This document shows, one piece after another, positions 56,569-63,980 of a stretch of DNA of 64,000 nucleotides. The position numbers and the translations under genes were made by a program. Where the stretch lies: NCBI GenBank assembly GCA_965247435.1, contig OZ252019.1, positions 5,270,001-5,334,000 on the forward strand, in the 5' to 3' direction. Numbering within the stretch: position 1 is the first letter of the stretch; the number at the start of each line of letters is the position of its first letter. Under the pieces are notes generated by a model. The model did not search any database, was not told the origin of the DNA, and worked only from the letters and a program-made list of their open reading frames with translations. This DNA comes from Ilyomonas sp965247435 (lineage in GTDB: Bacteria; Bacteroidota; Bacteroidia; Chitinophagales; Chitinophagaceae).

Positions 56569-56821
56569 TACATTTGTAAAAACAAGAAAGGCGGCATTGG
56601 AACTGCCGCCTGCTTCCAGACACATTAGCCGCCGTAGCAAATTTGGACTTTGCTACGTTTCCATCCTCTAACGTGCAGGTTCTTGTAATTAAAACAATCC
56701 GCTGATTTTTGAGATTATGCTAATGAGACACGTCTCAATATTCAAACTTTTGCAAGCCGCAGCATATATTGACTGCGCACATTGATTTTACTAATTTTTG
56801 GGCGTTCATTCGCCCTTTTTT
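56569..56821 (+). ncRNA. candidate structured non-coding RNA inside the element
   Basis: The 360-bp gap between passenger genes has a TACATTTG (-7-type) box at 56569-56576. From 56582 it contains ACAAGAA (56582-56588) complementary to TTCTTGT (56680-56686), closing around two hairpins: GGCGGCA/TGCCGCC (56590-56610) and CGTAGCAAA/TTTGCTACG (56633-56657). A GAGAC-AC-GTCTC hairpin follows, and a strong terminator with a T6 run ends at 56821. This gives a compact, terminated transcript of about 240 nt without an ORF. No -33 box was found. It could be an RNA regulator or a leader remnant. Confidence 0.4.
56800..56821 (+). terminator. intrinsic terminator GGGCG-N6-CGCCC-T6
   Basis: A 5-bp GC stem with loop TTCATT is followed by six T residues on the plus strand. 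No plus-strand protein gene precedes it, which suggests a non-coding transcript upstream. Confidence 0.75.
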
Positions 56822-56870
56822 GTTACTTTTGCAGCATATTCACTGTCAAAAGTGATTTAAACTTTGTACC

Positions 56871-56898
56871 GGCTGTTGTATCTACAACAGCCTTTTTT
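56871..56898 (+). terminator. second intrinsic terminator abutting the 269-aa gene
   Basis: GGCTGTTGTA-TC-TACAACAGCC is followed by six T on the plus strand and overlaps the stop of the convergent 269-aa gene. A TACTTTTG box at 56824-56831 (fitting TAnnTTTG) lies 40 bp before it, so a very short plus-strand transcript could exist. Confidence 0.7.
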
Positions 56899-57706
56899 AT
56901 GCGATATAGGCAGTCATTATTTTGACTATTCTTTTTAGATCATCATCATTAAAATCAAACGGTAAAATAACTGTTGCTTCTCTATTTTCTCCCTGCAAAA
57001 ACACAGGTATTGTCCTTGCTTTTGCAGGATTACTATTGTGATTATTATGAGACGGCGGATTTTTTTCTTGAACAGTTAAATATACTGTTGGCTCTTGTAT
57101 AGGCTCACGTTCATCTTTGTCAGTAATTTTTGGCGTTTCTACAAATGGAATATATTCACCCATTCGCAAAATTCCATCTTCCCCTAAAAGATTGAGAGAT
57201 GTTGCATTCTTTAAAAAAATCTTTGTGGCAATTATAGCAGCCCCGCCCTTTACACCATAGTTTCTGTCAAGTAGGTTTATTAGTCCCGATTCACTGGGAA
57301 TTTGCTTATCTCTATACGTTGAAATTAGAGTTTTATAAAGTTTAGGATTATTGAAACATTCAATGTGAAAATCCCTAACATTTTCCGTTTCAAGAGGCTT
57401 CTTGATTTTGTTGAATAGCTCAGTAGGCTTATAGCCTTGATTTTGTTTTACCTCCAACAAGCCATATTGAACAGCACTACTCAATTTTGTTAAAAATCCG
57501 CCACCAGAAAGATTAAGAGTTTTTGAAATGTCATCTTTTGAAATATAGCCGCTTGAACCATACGCTTTGTCAATCTGTGCAGTAAATGCATTACTTGATT
57601 CAATTGTAAATGCGGGGTATGGCGAGCTACGAATATGAGGCGTTTTTTTAGTTGCGCCATTGGTTGTGCTTGCTTCAGCAGAACCTTCAAACAATTCTTC
57701 TGGCAT
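56897..57706 (-). CDS. passenger protein of 269 aa with winged-helix-like regions
   Basis: The 269-aa protein has a flexible N-terminus (MPEELFEGSAEASTTNG) followed by a helix-turn-helix-like section (GYISKDDISKTLNLSGGGFL), another helical domain (NPKLYKTLISTYRDKQIPSE, GGAAIIATKIFLKNATSLNL) and a Pro/Asn-rich linker before an acidic end (ILPFDFNDDDLKRIVKIM). The arrangement resembles DUF5343-type proteins, which often occur in mobile and accessory DNA, but the match is from memory. No nuclease or enzymatic residues are seen. It is read leftward, away from the transposase gene, from the 253-bp spacer 57707-57959. A DNA-binding or regulatory role in the element is likely but unproven. Confidence 0.6.
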   Translation of the reverse strand: MPEELFEGSAEASTTNGATKKTPHIRSSPYPAFTIESSNAFTAQIDKAYGSSGYISKDDISKTLNLSGGGFLTKLSSAVQYGLLEVKQNQGYKPTELFNKIKKPLETENVRDFHIECFNNPKLYKTLISTYRDKQIPSESGLINLLDRNYGVKGGAAIIATKIFLKNATSLNLLGEDGILRMGEYIPFVETPKITDKDEREPIQEPTVYLTVQEKNPPSHNNHNSNPAKARTIPVFLQGENREATVILPFDFNDDDLKRIVKIMTAYIA

Positions 57707-57934
57707 GATTTAAACTTTGTAGTCCAAAGATATAAAGATTTAGGTATTACGAACGCAAACTATTTCATAAATATCTTTTCATTATTTACTAAATCCTTAT
57801 AATCAATCTTTTAATGTACAAAATAGTTATCGTATAATCTGATTTAGATAACTTATAAAAGTCTAAATCATCTTAATACCGAAATAGTTCTGAATTGATG
57901 TGATATAATGTTAGGCATATTAAGGGACAATTTG

Positions 57935-57942
57935 TATCTTTG
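57935..57942 (+). promoter_or_regulatory. -7 box TATCTTTG of the transposase gene
   Basis: TATCTTTG fits the TAnnTTTG consensus and lies 17 bp before the transposase ATG. A clear -33 TTTG at the right distance was not seen. Confidence 0.5.
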
Positions 57943-57959
57943 ATGTATCAAAATAAAAC

Positions 57960-58889
57960 ATGAGCCAGTTCAAAAACTTACAACAACTATTAGACTTCTT
58001 TAAAGACGAAGAAACATGCAAAGCCTACTATGAGCAAGCTCGTTGGAATGGTAATGTTGTTTGTCCGCATTGCGCTCATACAAAAGTTTATCGTACAAAC
58101 AGAGGCTTTAAATGTGCCAACAAAGAATGTTATAAGAAGTTCAGCGTAACCGTTGGAACTATCTTTGAAAACAGTAAAATTTCATTGCGTGTTTGGTTTG
58201 CTGCTATGTTCTTAATTTCAACATCAAAGAAAAGTGTAAGCTCTATTCAATTGGGTACACAATTAGGCATTACTCAAAAAACTGCATGGTTTGTTTTACA
58301 TCGTATTCGTGAAATGCTGAAAGATACCAACGTACAAACATTTACAGGTATGGTAGAAGTTGACGAAACTTACGTTGGTTGAAAAAACAAGAATCGTCAT
58401 AAAGATAAAAAAGTTGAAAATTCACAAGGTCGTGCAGCTAAAGACAAAACACCTGTTGTTGGTTTGGTTGAACGCAATGGCAGAGTATTGACCTTTGTTG
58501 CTGAAAATACCGATGCTGAAACTTTACATCAAATCATTGATAACAACGTTTCTAATGAGTCTATAATCGTTACTGATGCTTATAAGTCTTATGTTGGCTT
58601 AAACAAGAAATACAATCACATTGTAGTAAAGCATCAAGATGGCGGTTACGTTACAACAGTAGGTGAACATAAATTTCATACCCAAAACATAGAAAATTTT
58701 TGGTCAATTTTCAAACGTGGTTACATTGGCATTTACCACTACATGAGCAAGCAGCATCTTCATAGATACACTACTGAATTTGGTTATCGCTATAACACAC
58801 GTAAGCAATCAAGTATAGAACGTTTTGAAGATGCTTTAAAGCAGGTAAGCAATGCAAGAATTACTTACGATAAGCTAACAGGAAAATAA
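57960..58889 (+). pseudogene. IS1595-family transposase interrupted by one in-frame TGA
   Basis: The frame from the ATG at 57960 to the stop at 58889 would encode 309 aa, the family's usual length. It has an N-terminal zinc ribbon (Cys35, Cys38, Cys52, Cys57 in CPHCAHTKVY and FKCANKEC), a helix-turn-helix (LGTQLGITQKTAWFVLHRIR) and the DDE-type core: Asp135 (EVDETYVG), Asp206 (VTDAYKSY) and Glu245 (HTQNIENFWSIFKRG). Codon 141 is TGA (58380-58382), where the family has Gly (DETYVGG), so a GGA to TGA change is the likely lesion. The downstream frame is otherwise perfect, arguing that the mutation is very recent. Without suppression the element cannot move unless helped in trans. Confidence 0.88.
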
Positions 58890-58914
58890 TTTTCACGTAA
58901 TGCTATATATGTAC

Positions 58915-58940
58915 AAGGCTTCGTTTGAAGCCTTTTTTTT
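58915..58940 (+). terminator. intrinsic terminator after the transposase
   Basis: AAGGCTTC-GTTT-GAAGCCTT with a run of T to 58940 lies 26 bp past the transposase stop. It separates the transposase from the last passenger gene. Confidence 0.82.
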
Positions 58941-58977
58941 ATTGCTTTACTGGTTATAAATTGCATGAAATTCATTT

Positions 58978-59187
58978 ATGACAACACTAATAACGAAAGA
59001 TAATATCAATCAAATAGAAGTAGGAATGCAAGTTTATTGCGGCAAAACAGATAAGTATTATTATGTGAAAAGAAATTTCCACGTTGGACAATTAATATTA
59101 GACCTTAGTGCTCACGAAATAACAAAGAATGAGGATGATATAATTATTGATAACTGTTGGTATTTTGAGCCGCTCGTTTCATTCTAA
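58978..59187 (+). CDS. passenger protein of 69 aa, unknown function
   Basis: The 69-aa protein (MTTLITKDNINQIEVGMQVY...) is acidic and beta-rich with a single internal CGK and a terminal WYFEPLVSF. It has no signal peptide. It begins 38 bp after the transposase terminator and ends 3 bp before the right inverted end, so it belongs to the element. A small SH3- or KOW-like barrel is conceivable from the VGMQVYCGKTDKYYYVKR pattern (a short strand, turn and strand), but this is weak. It resembles no named family I recognise. Confidence 0.55.
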   Translation: MTTLITKDNINQIEVGMQVYCGKTDKYYYVKRNFHVGQLILDLSAHEITKNEDDIIIDNCWYFEPLVSF

Positions 59188-59190
59188 ATG

Positions 59191-59220
59191 CCACCTTGTC
59201 CCAATTCCTATATAGTTACC
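59191..59220. repeat. right terminal inverted repeat
   Basis: Reads CCACCTTGTCCC inward and ends TATATAGTTACC at 59220; reverse complement matches the left end at 28 of 30 positions. Confidence 0.92.
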
Positions 59221-59228
59221 ATTTTTAT
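59221..59228. repeat. right 8-bp target-site duplication ATTTTTAT
   Basis: Exact copy of 55918-55925, directly outside the right inverted end. Confidence 0.92.
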
Positions 59229-59296
59229 TGCTACCATTTTTGCTGCAGACTTATGAGCAGCAGCGGTAACGATAGAAAAAATTTATACCCGCTAAA

Positions 59297-60754
59297 TCAC
59301 TTCACCACGCCTTCCAGCTTTATCACAAACAATTCGGCAGGCGCATCGCCGGGCTTAAGCGTAGAAAGATCAACTATGCAATCGTTGCCCGATTGCTTAC
59401 AGGCAACCGTTTTATTGCTGCCCAGCACCGTAGCTTTTGCCGATGCCGGCAGGCGGACCCCCTGCAGGCGCACCTGCGGCGCATACGCAGGAACAATACA
59501 ATACAGATCGCTGCCTTTGGTGGTAAAGAAATATTCGATGTGCGCCTCGTCTTTCCTGGGCTGGACCAGTTGCGCCACATTATAGCCCGACATAAAGCTC
59601 TCACCGCTCTTCTGCGGTTGCTTGCCTTCGCTCCACTGGTGCGGCTGCTTCCAGGCAGTGGTTCCATAAATCGCTTCTCCGTTTTTGCTTAGCCAGTCGC
59701 CCATATCGGTAAGACGCTGCTGCATAATCACGGGGATGGTTCCATCAGCAGCCGGGCCAATATCGAGCAATAAATTGCCACCTCTCGAAACAATATCCAC
59801 CAGCATCAAAATAAGATCGTGGCTGCTTTTATAATCGGCAAGCTGCTCATTGCGGTTGTAGCCATACGAATGCCCGATGCCCTGGCTTTCTTCCCACACC
59901 ACATCGGCACTCATGCCGCTGCCGTACTCCGAAGTGGTGTAAGTAGCGCCGTTGTTTTTTCCGCGCGTGTTATTGCCCCAGCGGTCATCTATTACCACGT
60001 CTTTTGCAACAGGCGATTCGTTAAACAGCCAGGCTAATAACTCCGGGCTTCTCCAGGCCGTATCAGAGAGTTCCCACTCGCCGTCGGAGAAAATAATGGA
60101 AGGCTTATACTTGGTCACGAGGTCTTTAAACTGCGGAAAAAGATGCTCCGACACAAAGCGCTTTTTATCGGTCTGCCACAACGGGTTAAACCATTCGTAG
60201 AGGGAATAATAATAGCCCATCTTCAGGCCTGCTGCACGAACGGCATTGGTAAGATCGCCCAACAGGTCGCGGTGCGGCGTGCCGGTTACTGCGTTCCACG
60301 GGCGTTGCCAGTCGCGGTCTGCCTCAGCGCTGTTCCAGAGGCAATAGCCTTCGTGGTGCTTGGAAGTTAAGACAACATACTTAGCGCCCGACTTTTTAAA
60401 TACGGCTGCCCATTGCTGCGGGTTAAACAGTTCCGCTTTAAACTGTTGCTCAAACTGCGGATATAAAAATTCAGCGCCGTAGTTTTTATCATGAAAGGCG
60501 GTGAAGTTTTTGTTGCCTTCGTGCAGCCTGTACCAGTACCATTCTGCATAGCTGTCGCCGCTGTTTTCTATTACCGGCGCATAAGAAGGCACGGCATATA
60601 CGCCCCAATGGATAAAGATGCCAAACTTATCCTGCTGAAACCAGGCCGGTATGCCCCGCTTATTGAGCGATGCCCAATTGGCTTCGTACTGTTGTGCCGT
60701 AGCAAGGTAAGCGGTGGTAAAAATGAATAACAGCAGGAAAGATAGTTTTTTCAT
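59297..60754 (-). CDS. GH29 alpha-L-fucosidase
   Basis: The 485-aa enzyme has a signal peptide (MKKLSFLLLFIFTTAYLATAQ). GH29 signatures are clear: DKFGIFIHWGVYAVPSY (43-59), YVVLTSKHHEGYCLWNS with the His-His-Glu substrate motif (131-135), and the nucleophile Asp224 in PSIIFSDGEW. The C-terminal beta-sandwich (from about 400) is typical of the family. It removes alpha-linked fucose from glycans in the periplasm or outside the cell. It is not in an obvious operon: the IS1595-type element ends 68 bp past its stop, and 373 bp without a gene lie upstream. The acid/base residue is not assignable, as it varies in GH29. Confidence 0.9.
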   Translation of the reverse strand: MKKLSFLLLFIFTTAYLATAQQYEANWASLNKRGIPAWFQQDKFGIFIHWGVYAVPSYAPVIENSGDSYAEWYWYRLHEGNKNFTAFHDKNYGAEFLYPQFEQQFKAELFNPQQWAAVFKKSGAKYVVLTSKHHEGYCLWNSAEADRDWQRPWNAVTGTPHRDLLGDLTNAVRAAGLKMGYYYSLYEWFNPLWQTDKKRFVSEHLFPQFKDLVTKYKPSIIFSDGEWELSDTAWRSPELLAWLFNESPVAKDVVIDDRWGNNTRGKNNGATYTTSEYGSGMSADVVWEESQGIGHSYGYNRNEQLADYKSSHDLILMLVDIVSRGGNLLLDIGPAADGTIPVIMQQRLTDMGDWLSKNGEAIYGTTAWKQPHQWSEGKQPQKSGESFMSGYNVAQLVQPRKDEAHIEYFFTTKGSDLYCIVPAYAPQVRLQGVRLPASAKATVLGSNKTVACKQSGNDCIVDLSTLKPGDAPAELFVIKLEGVVK

Positions 60755-61127
60755 AGCGGTGCAATCTTTTTTACAAGCAGAATAGTAGTAAAGCTAATAA
60801 AAAACTTGTGAGCGTAAATGATCTTATCATCATTCAAAGCCTGTCTGCATTTTATTTTCTTTCGTTTGTTTTAAAACCCGTACTTCTTACTGTAATTTGA
60901 TAGCGGTGTACCGGCAATCAACGCTTCCGGTATGGTAGAGGGCTTCAATTGTTTTAAAAGTAACCGGTATAGATGTGCTGTGTGGCAGGCAGGAATTGCA
61001 GCCACCAGCATACGCCTTCAATGTTCTTTTTGAATTGATACAAACGCATAGCCTGGTAACTAAAAAGCCCTGTTAGGGCAGGACTTTCGTAAAGGTGGTA
61101 AACGCTTATGCTTATAATCTTCAGGCA
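60755..61127. other. gene-free stretch upstream of the fucosidase
   Basis: No gene can be supported in these 373 bases. On the minus strand about 30 codons near 60875-60965 read like a protein end (LLLKQLKPSTIPEALIAGTP, then NYSKKYGF and a stop), perhaps the relic of a lost gene. The terminator of the DinB operon lies at 61062-61079. Confidence 0.4.
61062..61079 (-). terminator. intrinsic terminator of the DinB/NAD(P)/SDR operon
   Basis: On the minus strand GCCCT-AAC-AGGGC is followed by TTTTT, 49 bp past the DinB-like gene stop. It closes the three-gene operon. Confidence 0.7.
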
Positions 61128-61622
61128 TTACTTCAGCAGCAGCAATTGCCCATAATGATAAGCAAGATGCGTGGTGCGTGTCAGAAACAAAGCAAGTTTA
61201 TTGCGATGCGGCTGTTTTGCAAAATCTTCTTCCGATACTGCATGGTGCCTTTCAAACCATGCTTCTGCCGGTAATACCGCCAGGTCCCGGTTTAGCCGTT
61301 CATGCAATGCTTTCCAGGCAGCACGCAGTTCGCTTGTATCCGGAAAAGAAGCTGCGGCACTATCCGGGGAAAGCAGAAAAGGCATATCGTACGATTCATA
61401 GTTTCGTTCGCCGATGCCAAGCAGCGGAACTATCTTGTCGTGAACAGCAATCAGGTGCCCCAGCAGGTAAACGCCCCTGTTTTTACCGGGTGCAACCTGT
61501 TGCGCCAATTGCTCATCACTCAATTGTTCAAGCAATGCAGCAGCGCGGTTTACGTACTCTTTCCAGCCCGTCAATACAATTTGTACACTAAGATAAAGCG
61601 GGTCTTTAATAACTGTTTCCAT
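61128..61622 (-). CDS. DinB-like four-helix metal-binding protein
   Basis: The 164-aa protein has the DinB/YfiT superfamily layout: a first helix bundle with RGVYLLGHLIAVHDKI (His56 and His61) and a last helix with THLAYHYGQLLLL (His152 and His156). These histidines usually bind a metal. Some relatives act as bacillithiol or mycothiol S-transferases or hydrolases; others are of unknown role. It is the last gene of the operon with an NAD(P)-binding protein 15 bp upstream and an SDR before that, suggesting a shared detoxification or small-molecule stress function. No substrate is evident. Confidence 0.78.
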   Translation of the reverse strand: METVIKDPLYLSVQIVLTGWKEYVNRAAALLEQLSDEQLAQQVAPGKNRGVYLLGHLIAVHDKIVPLLGIGERNYESYDMPFLLSPDSAAASFPDTSELRAAWKALHERLNRDLAVLPAEAWFERHHAVSEEDFAKQPHRNKLALFLTRTTHLAYHYGQLLLLK

Positions 61623-61637
61623 CGGGTGGTTTTCGGT

Positions 61638-62540
61638 TTATACGTTGTTAAATAGGGGTGCAAATGTATGCGCTGCAAACGCTTCAATTGTAGTTGGTGT
61701 TGTACTGTCCGGCGTTCTTTTTTCATAATTGAGTAAGCCATTATTTGTAGCCGTCATCGCTTCCAGATAGGTGTTGGCAAAGCTTAAGGAGCGACCGCTG
61801 CCGGTAATGCCGTTTATAAAATCGGACGGCGAAACTTCTATGTAGGGCAAATCCGGTTTGCCAATTACTTTGCCTAATTGCGCTGTAACTTCCTGCAGGG
61901 TATAATCTTTCGGACCCAAGATCGGTAACACCGTTTTGCCCTGAAAGTTAAGGCTGGCCAGCTTTTCAACAGCTATTGCCGCTACGTCGCTGGTTGCCAC
62001 CATCGGGAAGGCGATATCGCCCCGTACCGGCAGCCCGTTAATACCCTGGTGGCGGATAAGGTCCATGGTATAAAAGGTGTTCTCCATAAAATAATTGGGC
62101 CGCAGGTGCAGTACATTCACATTCGCTATACGGTTAAGTAATACTTCCATTTCTGCCAGCCCATGCATTACACCGTTACACTCAATGGTGTGTGCTCCAA
62201 CACTGCTAAGGTTTACCACGTAGCGGATGCCTGACTGCCTGATCGCTGCAACCTGCGCATCGGCCTGCCGGCGCTGGTCTTCCAAAAAGTCATCTGCCTG
62301 CTGGTTTGAGCTAAGCATGGTTAACACGGCATCTGCACCGGTAAGTACGCCGGTAAGTTTCGCAATGTCAAGCATCGAGAACGCAAAGATTTCGGCGCCC
62401 TGTTCTTTAAAAGGCAGCAGCTTCGCTTCTCCCCGTGCTATTAGCTTCACATGATGTCCTGCCCCGATTAGTCCTGCCGATATTTTAGCGCCTACCTTGC
62501 CGGTGGCCCCGATAACAACTATGGTTTTTTTGTTTGTCAT
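61638..62540 (-). CDS. NmrA/NAD(P)H-binding atypical SDR
   Basis: The 300-aa protein begins with the Rossmann motif VVIGATGKVGAKI (Gly11-Gly17) and continues with LTMLSSNQQADDFLEDQRRQ and YVVNLSSVGAH, then LRPNYFMENTF. These are typical of atypical short-chain reductases of the NmrA/quinone oxidoreductase-like group. They bind NAD(P)(H) and serve either as redox sensors or as reductases of quinones and other small compounds. The classic catalytic Tyr-x-x-x-Lys is not evident, which fits the atypical class. It lies between the SDR and DinB genes with gaps of 23 and 15 bp, in an operon divergent from an HxlR regulator, a common arrangement for such genes. Confidence 0.82.
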   Translation of the reverse strand: MTNKKTIVVIGATGKVGAKISAGLIGAGHHVKLIARGEAKLLPFKEQGAEIFAFSMLDIAKLTGVLTGADAVLTMLSSNQQADDFLEDQRRQADAQVAAIRQSGIRYVVNLSSVGAHTIECNGVMHGLAEMEVLLNRIANVNVLHLRPNYFMENTFYTMDLIRHQGINGLPVRGDIAFPMVATSDVAAIAVEKLASLNFQGKTVLPILGPKDYTLQEVTAQLGKVIGKPDLPYIEVSPSDFINGITGSGRSLSFANTYLEAMTATNNGLLNYEKRTPDSTTPTTIEAFAAHTFAPLFNNV

Positions 62541-62563
62541 AAAAGTTGGTTTTGATTTTATTT

Positions 62564-63427
62564 TTAGTTTAATAATTCCTGCAATCCAAAGGCGGTAACA
62601 AAGTTTTTATAGCCTTCTTCTACCTGGTCGTTCGCCTTTTCAACAATAGACCCCGTGAGATTATCCACAACGGTGCGCAACGGGCGTTTGCCTTTTGGTA
62701 ATTCAATTAAATGCAGCACCGCATCTGCTACCTGTTGCGGATCAGGCTTATGATCTTCAAACAGCTTTGCCATACCGGCGCCTATCTGTTCGGGAATGTC
62801 GGCCAGCGTGCCATAGCCGGCAATTACCGATGCATCAGAGCTTTTACCGGCTTTTGCAAAAATTTCTGTAGGAAAAGCGCCGGGCTGCAAAATCGCTACA
62901 TCAATACCCAGCGGGCGCACTTCATAATGCAATCCTTCACTGATGCCTTCCACCGCAAATTTGGCCGCATTATAAAACGTCATGAACGGGGAAGAAAACC
63001 TGCCCAGTACGCTGGAGGTATTTATGATCAGCCCTTCGCCCTGTTGCCGCATGTAGGGCAATGCTTCTTTAATGGCGTGCCACGAGCCTTTTACATGCAC
63101 ATCAAACATACCGTCCACATCTTTATCCGTAAAAGTTTCTGCAAGGCCGCTGATAAAATGACCGGCGTTGTTAATAAGTACATCCAGCCTTCCCTCCTGT
63201 TGGATAATTGTATCAATAGCCATTTTTACAGACCGGCTGTTCGTTATTTCCACTTCAAGCACCTGTACGTTTGCCAGCCCGTTTAACGTTGCTGCCTGTT
63301 TGCTGTTTCTGCCGTTAATGTCGCGCATGGTGGCATATACGGTGTGGCCTGCCTTTGCTAATGTATGCGCATAATGCCATCCAAAACCGCTGTTTGTGCC
63401 TGTAATCAGGATTACTTTCTTTTTCAT
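62564..63427 (-). CDS. short-chain dehydrogenase/reductase
   Basis: The 287-aa enzyme has the classical SDR motifs: TGTNSGFG (residues 9-16) for cofactor binding, NNAG (86-89), the catalytic Ser in INTSSVLG, and Tyr152-x-x-x-Lys156 in FYNAAKFAVEG. The order and length match the classical type that oxidises or reduces alcohol/ketone groups with NAD(P). It is the first gene of a three-gene leftward operon, transcribed from a region with palindromic GTTACCAAAAG sites facing an HxlR-type regulator gene. The operon is therefore probably induced by a small electrophile or quinone, by analogy with other HxlR-controlled operons. Substrate unknown. Confidence 0.88.
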   Translation of the reverse strand: MKKKVILITGTNSGFGWHYAHTLAKAGHTVYATMRDINGRNSKQAATLNGLANVQVLEVEITNSRSVKMAIDTIIQQEGRLDVLINNAGHFISGLAETFTDKDVDGMFDVHVKGSWHAIKEALPYMRQQGEGLIINTSSVLGRFSSPFMTFYNAAKFAVEGISEGLHYEVRPLGIDVAILQPGAFPTEIFAKAGKSSDASVIAGYGTLADIPEQIGAGMAKLFEDHKPDPQQVADAVLHLIELPKGKRPLRTVVDNLTGSIVEKANDQVEEGYKNFVTAFGLQELLN

Positions 63428-63444
63428 TTTTATATAATTTTGTA

Positions 63445-63477
63445 GTTACCAAAAGGTTTTCGGTTACTTTTGGTAAC
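63445..63477. promoter_or_regulatory. 11-bp inverted operator-like sites in the SDR/HxlR divergent region
   Basis: GTTACCAAAAG (63445-63455) and CTTTTGGTAAC (63467-63477) are perfect inverses separated by exactly 11 bp. A third half-site GTTACCAAA at 63532-63540 runs into the regulator's start codon. The layout fits binding of a dimeric HxlR-type protein controlling both directions. Confidence 0.6.
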
Positions 63478-63539
63478 TCAAAGTAAAACAGAAACTTATT
63501 CATAAACAATAAGGCACGTGCCGGAAACACAGTTACCAA

Positions 63540-63980
63540 ATGGATACGATTAAAGTCCCGACTGCATCGCAGACGCAAAAAAAAATTTCAGAAATGTTGC
63601 AGGTAATGCCTTCAGGCAAGTTTCCGCTGTGCCCGGTGAAGGATGTACTCCACACCCTGGGTGATAAATGGTCGGTACTGGCAATGATGGTATTAGGCCA
63701 GTATGAAGTACTTCGCTTTAATGAACTGAAAAATGCGATTACTGGCATCTCGCAAAAAATGCTCACCGTTACACTCAAAAACCTGGAATCGCATGGCTTG
63801 CTTGTTCGTAAAATGTATGCGCAGATACCGCCCAAAGTTGAATATACGATTACGCCGATGGGGCACGAATTTTTACAGCACCTGGTCGTAATGCTCGACT
63901 GGGCCTGTACAAATGTTGATAAGATTAACAGCACCCGGAAAAAGAAGCAGAAAGAGGATAAAAAAGCGGCTTTGGTATAA
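63540..63980 (+). CDS. HxlR-family winged-helix transcription regulator
   Basis: The 146-aa protein has the HxlR winged helix: FPLCPVKDVLHTLGDKWSVL (with Cys31, a position used as a redox/electrophile sensor in some relatives), LRFNELKNAITGISQKMLTV and TLKNLESHGLLVRK, ending with a Lys-rich tail (STRKKKQKEDKKA). Such proteins repress or activate an adjacent operon in response to quinones, aldehydes or similar compounds. It is divergent from the SDR/NmrA/DinB operon across 112 bp with operator-like inverted sites, the classic autoregulated arrangement. The ATG at 63540 overlaps the third half-site. Confidence 0.88.
   Translation: MDTIKVPTASQTQKKISEMLQVMPSGKFPLCPVKDVLHTLGDKWSVLAMMVLGQYEVLRFNELKNAITGISQKMLTVTLKNLESHGLLVRKMYAQIPPKVEYTITPMGHEFLQHLVVMLDWACTNVDKINSTRKKKQKEDKKAALV

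Larger units (their letters stand above)
55926..59220. mobile_element. IS1595-type transposable element with passenger genes
   Basis: The 3295-bp element is bounded by 30-bp terminal inverted repeats (28/30 identical) and flanked by a perfect 8-bp target duplication, so its limits are exact. It holds an IS1595-family transposase gene (interrupted by one TGA), four passenger genes (49, 135, 269 and 69 aa) and a structured non-coding stretch. IS1595 elements are known for carrying passengers between transposase and ends. The intact duplication indicates a fairly recent insertion. It landed between a TonB receptor and a GH29 gene without breaking either. It is AT-rich compared with the host DNA. 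Confidence 0.92.

Noticed and set aside
56620..56735. Possible integron attC-like site in the element's non-coding stretch
   Set aside because: A CTCTAAC box is present but no matching GTTAGAG core at the required place, and no integrase is near.
58380..58382. Recoding of TGA (for example selenocysteine) in the transposase
   Set aside because: The family has glycine here, many neighbouring genes use TGA as an ordinary stop, and no recoding hairpin is evident.
60875..60965. Minus-strand stretch reading like a protein C-terminus (IPEALIAGTPLSNYSKKYGF)
   Set aside because: No upstream open frame or start; probably a relic but unassignable.
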